A stretch of 6,925 nt of DNA from DAIQNV01 sp036788215 (GTDB lineage Bacteria > Planctomycetota > Phycisphaerae > Phycisphaerales > UBA1924). How positions within the stretch are numbered: the stretch's first letter is position 1; every line of letters starts with the position of its first letter. The DNA lies in assembly GCA_036788215.1 (NCBI GenBank), contig DAIQNV010000116.1, forward strand, positions 1 through 6,925, written 5' to 3'. The notes below the pieces were generated by a model. The model was not told where the DNA came from, made no database searches, and saw only the letters and a list, made by a program, of their open reading frames with translations. The position numbers and the translations under genes are program-made. Positions 1-5,560 of the stretch are shown piece after piece.

Positions 1-93
1 TGGTTGTTCTTTACCCCCTCCGGCCCTGTGGGCCACCTCCCCCGCTGGCAGCGGGGGAGGAGATTGAAGGGGGCCTTGCTGGCGCTTCGGGCT
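1..93. repeat. Copy 1 of a duplicated palindromic intergenic element
   Basis: Positions 1-93 match 121-213 at 89 of 93 bases, and the first 66 bases are identical. The unit holds two nested hairpins. GGCCC-TGT-GGGCC lies at 22-34. A perfect 11-bp stem, CCTCCCCCGCT / AGCGGGGGAGG with loop GGC, lies at 36-60. An outer stem, CCCCCTCC (14-21) with GAAGGGGG (66-73), has one mismatch in this copy. The copy may extend past the left edge of the window. It resembles a REP-type or small non-autonomous palindromic repeat found between genes. I cannot name the family. It codes for nothing convincing. Confidence 0.85.
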
Positions 94-120
94 CGTTTTG
101 TGGAGAGGGGTCGCTTCGCG

Positions 121-213
121 TGGTTGTTCTTTACCCCCTCCGGCCCTGTGGGCCACCTCCCCCGCTGGCAGCGGGGGAGGAGATTGGAGGGGGCCTCGCT
201 GGCGGTTTGGGCT
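121..213. repeat. Copy 2 of the duplicated palindromic intergenic element
   Basis: This is the second copy, exactly 120 bp after the first. Hairpins lie at 142-154 (5-bp stem) and 156-180 (11-bp perfect stem, 3-base loop). The outer stem CCCCCTCC (134-141) with GGAGGGGG (186-193) is perfect here, so the unit can fold as a stem carrying two hairpins. It lies about 85 bp downstream of pgk and could act as a transcript end or 3' stabiliser for pgk, but neither strand has a T-run after the stem, so it is not a classic intrinsic terminator. Confidence 0.85.
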
Positions 214-297
214 TGGTGAAGGCGGGGAGGCGTGTGCTCCGTCGGCTTCGCCGGCAGCTCCGCTGTTGCCCCACCCTTGTGACGGGGGGAGGGTTGG
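214..297. other. Gene-free spacer downstream of pgk
   Basis: With the repeats, positions 1-297 make up the only gene-free stretch of about 300 bases. This part contains a short hairpin CGGC-TTC-GCCG at 243-253 and a direct repeat of GCTCCG on either side of it. I see no gene here. Confidence 0.6.
270..289 (-). terminator. Weak terminator-like hairpin just after pgk
   Basis: On the minus strand, 9-28 bases past the pgk stop, CCCCCC can pair with GGG-T-GGG around a 7-base loop (six GC pairs, one bulged base). No U-run follows, so this is at best a weak or Rho-assisted transcript end, or a 3' stability element. It may be a decayed relative of the G/C-rich stems at 36-60 and 156-180. Confidence 0.3.
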
Positions 298-1515
<1,218 letters not shown>

Positions 1516-1568
1516 GGGTGGGCTCCCCTGTGGCGGTGTCGGGCGGTTGGGTCGGGTCGTGATGCCGA

Positions 1569-1596
1569 AGGATATGCGTGCCCGCGCGGGGGTCCA
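1569..1596 (-). promoter_or_regulatory. Candidate sigma70-type promoter for pgk
   Basis: On the minus strand TGGACC (1596-1591, 4 of 6 to TTGACA) is followed by a 16-base spacer and TATCCT (1574-1569, 4 of 6 to TATAAT). It lies about 54 bases before the pgk ATG, in the only AT-containing part of the gap. The spacer includes the perfect 10-bp palindrome CCCGCGCGGG (1581-1590), which could be an operator or chance in GC-rich DNA. The matches are modest. Confidence 0.3.
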
Positions 1597-1602
1597 TGCG
1601 GG

Positions 1603-1646
1603 GGGCGGGGCCGGATGGGCGGGGTCGGGCGGGGTCGGGCGGGGCC
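1603..1646. repeat. 10-bp G-rich tandem repeat between atpH and pgk
   Basis: The plus strand reads GGGCGGGGTC at 1617-1626 and 1627-1636, then GGGCGGGGCC at 1637-1646. Another GGGCGGGGCC at 1603-1612 is set off by GGAT. The array starts four bases after the atpH stop. It is probably replication slippage in GC-rich DNA. The G-runs are on the template strand for pgk, so the RNA would be C-rich. Confidence 0.75.
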
Positions 1647-1650
1647 GGTT

Positions 1651-2262
1651 TCAGGCGTTGTCGATGATCCGGGAGGCGTTGGCCCGGACCTCGGCGGCGC
1701 CCTGGTCGTGGAGGCGGGCCTGCACGCGGCGGAGCTGGGTGGAGAGGGAGTCGTCGATGAGGCGGTCGCCGATGCGGAGCTTGATGCCCCCGAGCATGGC
1801 GGGCTCGATGTAGGTGTGCAGGACGACGTTCTTGCCGAGGGTCGCCTGGATCTGCTCGCGGACGCTTTCGAGCTCCTCGCCTTCGAGGGCGGTCGCGGTG
1901 TGGAGGTCGACCTCGACGCGGCCCAGGGCGGTGCTGACCTTCTGGGCGAGGGAAGCGGTGATGGCGGGGAGGTGGCTCAGGCGGTTCTTGCGGTTGAGGA
2001 GGCGGAGGAAGCGGACGGTGAGGTCGGAGACGCGGCCCGTGAAGATGTTGTCGAGGGCGCCGTCCCGCTTGTGCGAGGGGAGGACGCGGGAGGCGAGGAA
2101 CTCGTTGAAGAGGGGGTTCTCGCGGGCGAGTTCGAGGATGTCTTCCAATTCACCCAGGATGCCCTCGGCGCCCTCGGGCCCGCCGTCGCGCGCGGCGAGG
2201 TCGTAGACGGAATCGGCGTAGACCTTCGAGAGGGCGTCGGGCTGGGCTTCGATGAGGGGCAT
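1651..2262 (-). CDS. atpH: F-type ATP synthase delta subunit (OSCP homologue)
   Basis: The 203-residue subunit joins the peripheral stalk (b) to the top of the F1 head. The N-terminal helical domain starts with LSKVYADSVYDLA (11-23), the NKNRL motif is at 92-95 region (LNRKNRLSHL, 89-98), and the C-terminal signature runs from PAMLGGI (154-160) through IGDRLIDDS (164-172). I chose the ATG at 2262 because GGAG lies six bases upstream. An in-frame ATG at 2295 would add 11 residues (MADPQSPPEPP), has no Shine-Dalgarno and sits in a GATGGCC direct repeat. The gene follows atpF and is normally followed by atpA, which is absent here. Family assignment is firm and start choice is likely. Confidence 0.94.
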   Translation of the reverse strand: MPLIEAQPDALSKVYADSVYDLAARDGGPEGAEGILGELEDILELARENPLFNEFLASRVLPSHKRDGALDNIFTGRVSDLTVRFLRLLNRKNRLSHLPAITASLAQKVSTALGRVEVDLHTATALEGEELESVREQIQATLGKNVVLHTYIEPAMLGGIKLRIGDRLIDDSLSTQLRRVQARLHDQGAAEVRANASRIIDNA

Positions 2263-2268
2263 GGGGGG

Positions 2269-2272
2269 CTCC
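2269..2272 (-). promoter_or_regulatory. Ribosome binding site deciding the atpH start
   Basis: GGAG on the minus strand, six bases before the ATG at 2262. The alternative ATG at 2295 is preceded by C-rich sequence with no purine-rich site, so this favours the shorter protein. Confidence 0.6.
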
Positions 2273-2303
2273 GGAGGGGACTGGGGATCGGCCATCGGCC
2301 ATC

Positions 2304-2342
2304 GGGGAGGAGGGCCGGGTAGGGGGGGGGTAGTAGGGGGGG
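2304..2342 (+). other. G-quadruplex-capable tract in the atpF-atpH gap
   Basis: Plus-strand G-runs of 4, 3, 3, 9 and 7 bases lie at 2304-2307, 2312-2314, 2317-2319, 2322-2330 and 2336-2342, with linkers of 2-5 bases, which fits the usual four-run quadruplex pattern. This is the template strand for the atp genes. The tract abuts the atpF stop codon. Whether it folds or matters is unknown. Confidence 0.55.
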
Positions 2343-2969
2343 TTAGTTGTTCTGGGTTGCCTTGAGCTCGGCGAGGCTTTCGTCGAGGAGGCGCTGCTGG
2401 TCCTTGGCGGTGACCTCGCGCTGGAGGATCTTGCTCGCCATCGCGGAGGCGAGGGAGACGGACTCGGTGTAGATCTCGGAGAGGGCGGCCTTCTTGGCGG
2501 CCTCGATGTCGCGGAGGGCCCGCTCGCGCATGTCGGTGAGCTCGCGGTCGGCCTTGGCGCGGAGTTCGGCGGCGAGTGCGGCCTGCTGGACCTTGGTCGT
2601 GTCGAGCATCTTCTGGGCCTCGACGCGGGCCTCGGCGAGGGACTTCTCGTATTCGGCGAGGGCGGACTTGGCCTGGGCGCGGGCGGCCTCGGCGGCCTCG
2701 ATTTCGCTGCGGATCTTGTCGGCGCGTTCCTCGAGGCCCTTGGTGATCTTGGGCCAGACCGCGGTGCCCAGGATGAGCACCACGATGCTGAAGACGATGA
2801 GGGCGGTGACCGCGGAGGGGAGGCCCTCGAAGACGGTCGGGACGGGGCCGTCCTGCTTGGCGTAGGGGGCGCCGTCCACGGGGTCCGCGCCCTGGGCGAC
2901 GGGGCCGCCCGGGAGGACGGGGAGGACGAGAAGCACGAGGGCGATCGCGAGCGCAGCGAGTCGGCTCAT
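2343..2969 (-). CDS. atpF: F-type ATP synthase b subunit with N-terminal signal-like leader
   Basis: The 208-residue peripheral stalk subunit anchors F1 to F0 as a dimer. Visible layout: a signal-peptide-like hydrophobic leader (about 1-27, ending near AQG), a polar linker (28-51), the true membrane helix (about 52-72), the typical junction WPKITKGLEERADKI (72-86), then a long Ala/Glu/Lys/Arg-rich coiled coil (about 80-185). Classical b subunits are about 156 residues and begin with the membrane helix, so the first 50 residues are extra. The ATG has GGAG eight bases upstream. There is only one b gene here and no b' copy. It follows atpE after a 162-bp gap with strong hairpins and precedes atpH by 80 bp. 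Confidence 0.95.
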   Translation of the reverse strand: MSRLAALAIALVLLVLPVLPGGPVAQGADPVDGAPYAKQDGPVPTVFEGLPSAVTALIVFSIVVLILGTAVWPKITKGLEERADKIRSEIEAAEAARAQAKSALAEYEKSLAEARVEAQKMLDTTKVQQAALAAELRAKADRELTDMRERALRDIEAAKKAALSEIYTESVSLASAMASKILQREVTAKDQQRLLDESLAELKATQNN

Positions 2970-3020
2970 TGGAGAGGCTCCGTGGTCGGCGCGGTGGGGG
3001 AATCCGTCGGGTGCGTTCGT

Positions 3021-3082
3021 GACTCCGCGGGAGGCCTTGGGGCGGGCGCCCGGGGTGGGCGCCCGCCTGGGCCTTCGGAGTC
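3021..3082 (-). promoter_or_regulatory. Strong hairpin in the atpE-atpF gap
   Basis: A perfect 11-bp stem, GGCGGGCGCCC (3041-3051) with GGGCGCCCGCC (3057-3067), encloses a 5-base loop. It is extended outward by AGGCC/GGCCT (3032-3036 with 3070-3074) and GACTCCG/CGGAGTC (3021-3027 with 3076-3082), 23 pairs in all with small internal bulges. No T-run follows on the minus strand. Its place between the c and b genes fits an attenuator, or a 3' block that protects upstream atpE mRNA from decay. Structure is seen; role is inferred. Confidence 0.65.
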
Positions 3083-3093
3083 TTGTGGGCGCG

Positions 3094-3110
3094 GGGCCCC
3101 CGATGGGCCC
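3094..3110 (-). promoter_or_regulatory. Second small hairpin after atpE
   Basis: GGGCCC (3094-3099) pairs with GGGCCC (3105-3110) around a 5-base loop, 22 bases past the atpE stop. With the larger stem at 3021-3082 it makes the atpE 3' region highly structured. It may be incidental to GC content. Confidence 0.4.
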
Positions 3111-3131
3111 TGGCGCGGGGGACGCTCGGGC

Positions 3132-3446
3132 TTAGCCCAGGGCGGCGAGCAGGCCGACCACGACGCCGAAGAGCGTCGCACCCTCGATGAGGGCGGCGGC
3201 GAGGATCATGTTGGTGCCGATGGGGCCCGAGGCCTCGGGCTGGCGGGCGATCGACTCGAGGGCGGCCTTGCCGATGAGGCCGATGCCGACGCCGCCACCG
3301 ATGACGGCGAGGCCGGCGCCGAGGGCGCCGAGGCCGCGGAAGAGGGTGTCTTCGACGACGATGGCGTCCTGCGCGGAGGCCATCGCGGGGCCGAGGACGG
3401 CCAGGGCGAGGGTGGCGAGGGTGATGTTCTTGATGGCAGTGGTCAT
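3132..3446 (-). CDS. atpE: F-type ATP synthase c subunit (rotor ring) with signal-like leader
   Basis: The 104-residue proteolipid forms the rotating ring in the membrane. Helix 1 runs about 36-62 with the glycine-rich GGGVGIG (50-56), the polar loop is ARQPE (67-71), and helix 2 runs about 77-101 with the ion-binding carboxylate E88 in LIEGAT. Compared with the Na+ c subunit of Ilyobacter, the key Gln of helix 1 is I55, and the Ser/Thr after the Glu are G89/A90, so this is the proton type by motif. The first 25 residues look like a cleavable signal peptide (hydrophobic core 9-20, ASA before QDA). Typical c subunits are 70-85 residues, which fits the length left after cleavage. The ATG is preceded by a purine-rich AAAGGAAAG stretch. 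Confidence 0.96.
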   Translation of the reverse strand: MTTAIKNITLATLALAVLGPAMASAQDAIVVEDTLFRGLGALGAGLAVIGGGVGIGLIGKAALESIARQPEASGPIGTNMILAAALIEGATLFGVVVGLLAALG

Positions 3447-3466
3447 GGGTCCCGCTTTCCTTTCTC

Positions 3467-3537
3467 GACTCCGAGTCCGGCGAGTGCCGGTGTCAACGAT
3501 GCTGGTCTTGAAACGGTTGTGGAGCGCTTTGGGCGCT
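3467..3537 (-). promoter_or_regulatory. Structured leader between atpB and atpE
   Basis: The 102-bp gap holds AGCGC-TTTGG-GCGCT (3523-3537), just after the atpB stop, CCGGC-GAGT-GCCGG (3477-3490), about 31-44 bases before the atpE ATG, and the overlapping inverted repeat GACTC-C-GAGTC (3467-3477), which could form an alternative pairing. The stems are only 5 bp each. The gap could set translation or processing of atpE separately from atpB. I see no convincing promoter in it. Confidence 0.35.
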
Positions 3538-3548
3538 TGATTCGTGGT

Positions 3549-4505
3549 TCAGTGTGCCGGGCTCGCGGCGAGGGGGACTTCGGTGGTCCCGGGCTTGTGC
3601 GTCGCGTCGTGGTCGGCGCTGTCGTGCTCGTCGTGCTGGGCGTGCTCGCCATGGTGGGAGAGCTGCCCGATGAAGACCGCGGTGAGGAACATGAAGATGA
3701 ACGCCTGGAGGAAGCCCACGAAGATCTCGAGGAAGTAGATGGCGATCGCGCCGAGGGACGAGACGAGGGTGACGGGGACGAACAGGAGGATGCCCGCGTT
3801 GAGGGCCAGCCCCACGAACATGAAGAGTGTGGCGAGCAGGATGTGCCCCGCGGTCATGTTCGCGAAGAGTCGGATGGCCAGCGCGATGGGCTTGATGAAG
3901 GTGCCCATGATCTCGATCGGGATCATGAGGGGCCACAGGAACCAGGGGGCGCCGCCCGTCAGGTGCATGACGTAGCCCTTGACGCCCAGTTCCTTGAGCC
4001 CGGCGGCGTTGATCACGATGAAGCTGAACAGGGCCAGCACGCCGGTGACGAAGATGGACTGGGTGGCGGTGCCGCCGATGGGGGCGGAGTGGGTCTTGTA
4101 GTCGCCCGGGGAGATGATGAACCAGAGGTCGAGCAGGGGCACGAGCCCGAGCATGTTGTTCACGAGGATGAAGAAGAAGAGCGTCCAGAGGAAGGGCATG
4201 AACTTGTCGGTGCGCTCGTGCAGCAGCGGGCGGACGACGGTGTCCCGCAGGTAGAGCGCCATCACCTCGATCATGTGGGCGAAGAGGTTCTTGGTGATGT
4301 AGCGCTCGTTGCCCTCGGTCTCCGGGCCGGTCGCGATCTGCTTGGCGAGCCAGGGGCCCAGGACGAGGACGATGATGCCGGCGATCACGAGGTTGGTCTG
4401 CTGCGCGGACCAGATCCACCAGCCGCCCTCGGTGACGGTCCAGGCGTGGTTGACCACGTGGTCGACGGGGTTCGAAGCGGCGAGGGTGAACAGAGCGTCG
4501 ATCAT
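3549..4505 (-). CDS. atpB: F-type ATP synthase a subunit (proton channel stator)
   Basis: The 318-residue integral membrane protein forms the half-channels next to the c-ring. The essential Arg is R212 in KPIALAIRLFANM (205-217). The next channel residues are H221 and E260, with Q267 in FLQAFIF; E. coli has Glu219, His245 and Gln252 at these places, so His and Glu are exchanged. Membrane segments are visible near 37-55, 104-124, 148-170, 190-210, 218-250 and 253-281. The tail after residue 283 is rich in His and Asp (HHGEHAQHDEHD, 284-295) and should face the cytoplasm if the E. coli topology holds. The ATG has GGAGG about ten bases upstream and overlaps the upstream gene's TGA as ATGA, implying coupled translation. 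atpE follows after 102 bp. Confidence 0.97.
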   Translation of the reverse strand: MIDALFTLAASNPVDHVVNHAWTVTEGGWWIWSAQQTNLVIAGIIVLVLGPWLAKQIATGPETEGNERYITKNLFAHMIEVMALYLRDTVVRPLLHERTDKFMPFLWTLFFFILVNNMLGLVPLLDLWFIISPGDYKTHSAPIGGTATQSIFVTGVLALFSFIVINAAGLKELGVKGYVMHLTGGAPWFLWPLMIPIEIMGTFIKPIALAIRLFANMTAGHILLATLFMFVGLALNAGILLFVPVTLVSSLGAIAIYFLEIFVGFLQAFIFMFLTAVFIGQLSHHGEHAQHDEHDSADHDATHKPGTTEVPLAASPAH

Positions 4506-5002
4506 GCCGATCGGGCCTCCGGATGGGTCGTTGCGTTCGGGGCGGTGCCTGGTGCGGTCCCTGGGGTCAGCGAGCGGAGGAAGGGGGCGACGCCCGCGAC
4601 CTCACCGAAGATCGAGGCGAGCGCGGCGGCGAGGAAGACGCCCCAGAAGATGAGCTTGTCGGGCGCTGCGACGAGGTAGAGGGGCAGGGCGATCGCGAGG
4701 GCGGCGAGCAGGCGGACGCCCCCCGCGAAGAGCGTGATCATGGGCCAGCTCGCGGCGGGCCTGGGCCCTGCGGCGAAGAAGACCGCCAGGCCCGCGACCG
4801 CGCCCGCGAGGGCGGCTGCCAGGCCAAGGGCGGCGTCCGGGGGGCCGCCCTCGCGCGAGGTGGCGGCCCCGACGAAGAGCAGGCCGATCAGCGCCGGGGC
4901 GGCGAGCGCACCGAGAGCGATCCGGCCCAGCGGGGGTCGGAGAGCGTCGGCGTCGTGATGGTGGCTCTGGTGGGGCATTGCCGCGGGGCCGGAGGTGTGC
5001 AA
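4502..5002 (-). CDS. atpI: AtpI-like four-helix membrane protein
   Basis: A 166-residue hydrophobic protein from a TTG at 5002, or 158 residues from the ATG at 4978 (MPHQSHHHD). Four membrane segments are visible: about 27-47, 56-78, 87-112 and 116-137, with an Arg (R97) in the third. AtpI-type proteins commonly precede atpB and help assemble the c-ring or work with AtpZ, which has been proposed to be a Mg2+/Ca2+ transporter. Assignment rests on position and topology more than on motif. The N-terminus is His-rich and the C-terminus carries GTAPGTAP. The TTG has AGGA six bases upstream while the ATG has no Shine-Dalgarno, so both starts stay open. The stop overlaps the atpB start as ATGA. Confidence 0.7.
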   Translation of the reverse strand: MHTSGPAAMPHQSHHHDADALRPPLGRIALGALAAPALIGLLFVGAATSREGGPPDAALGLAAALAGAVAGLAVFFAAGPRPAASWPMITLFAGGVRLLAALAIALPLYLVAAPDKLIFWGVFLAAALASIFGEVAGVAPFLRSLTPGTAPGTAPNATTHPEARSA

Positions 5003-5008
5003 TTCGGG

Positions 5009-5012
5009 TCCT
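5009..5012 (-). promoter_or_regulatory. Possible ribosome binding site for a TTG start of the atpI-like gene
   Basis: AGGA on the minus strand, six bases before TTG at 5002-5000. It is the only Shine-Dalgarno-like site near either candidate start. The downstream ATG at 4978 is preceded by C-rich sequence. Confidence 0.35.
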
Positions 5013-5176
5013 GGGCGGGTTGATTCGCTTCCGTTGTGGGTCCGGCGATGCCGGGGGCCAAGGATAGCGGGGGTCGGGTGGCTCGGCGAGTGGGCAAGCC
5101 TTCTGATTGGGCGATTGGGGGTGAGCGCACCCTCTGACCGGGCTGGTCCGGGACGGATCGGCGCTGGTGGGGATGG

Positions 5177-5560
5177 TCAGCCCGAGCCTTCGCTGCGCTC
5201 AGACTCGGCGTCCTCGGGGGCTGGCTTGGCTTTGGGTGGGGTATCGGGTGGCGGGGCGGGGGGTGGGGCGGGGGGTGGTGTGAGTTTGGCGACCGGTGGG
5301 GGGCGGCGCTTGGCGTAGCGGGCGGTCTGTTCCTTGTTGAGCGCCAGGGCTTCGCGGATGAAGCGGTAGAAGCCCCCGACCAGACCGATCAGGGCGAGCA
5401 CGATCGTCCAGACCGGGGCGGTGCCCGCGAGGTAGTCGATCCCGAACCCGAGCAGGCCCATCCCGATCGTCCCCGCAGCCAGGTCGAGCCCGGTCGACCA
5501 GGCGCGGTACTGGTCCCGCGTCGGCCCTCCCCCTCCGGATGGGCTGCCATAGATGGGCAT
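5177..5560 (-). CDS. atpZ: AtpZ-like small ATP synthase-associated membrane protein
   Basis: A 127-residue protein with two membrane helices (about 25-46 and 50-70). The segment from GLDLAAG (24-30) through GFGIDYLAG (38-46) to the GLVGGFYRF (59-67) turn matches the ATPase_gene1/AtpZ family (also called AtpQ or AtpI-like), found at the head of F0 gene clusters and linked to Mg2+/Ca2+ handling or ATP synthase assembly. The tail is unusual: after about residue 84 it is Pro/Ala/Lys-rich (for example PPPAPPPAPPPD, 95-106), then acidic. The ATG overlaps the alaS stop as TGATG and has no Shine-Dalgarno, so translation probably depends on termination of alaS. A gap of about 175 bp separates it from the atpI-like gene. 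Confidence 0.75.
   Translation of the reverse strand: MPIYGSPSGGGGPTRDQYRAWSTGLDLAAGTIGMGLLGFGIDYLAGTAPVWTIVLALIGLVGGFYRFIREALALNKEQTARYAKRRPPPVAKLTPPPAPPPAPPPDTPPKAKPAPEDAESERSEGSG

Noticed and set aside
4..219. Plus-strand 71-residue frame with a repeated peptide
   Set aside because: The peptide repeats only because the 120-bp DNA repeat period is a multiple of three. The DNA is explained by palindromic structure.
1..297. CRISPR array
   Set aside because: Only two long repeat units, palindromic inside, with a 27-base interval that is not a pattern of regular spacers.
2966..3181. Minus-strand 71-residue frame ending in ATGA at the atpF start
   Set aside because: It starts with GTG inside atpE, is Pro/Arg-rich and runs through the strong hairpin. 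The ATGA overlap is tempting, but nothing else supports a gene.
3493..4419. 308-residue Arg/Pro/His-rich minus-strand frame inside atpB
   Set aside because: It is an out-of-frame reading of atpB; the atpB frame carries the conserved channel residues.
2982..4679. 565-residue plus-strand open frame antisense to atpE and atpB
   Set aside because: Composition is Gly/Glu/Asp/Arg-rich low complexity, with no family motif, opposite two well-identified genes.
5105..5119. GATTGGG direct repeat with 8-bp period in the atpZ-atpI gap
   Set aside because: Only two 7-base copies, with no nearby promoter match to make it a convincing operator.
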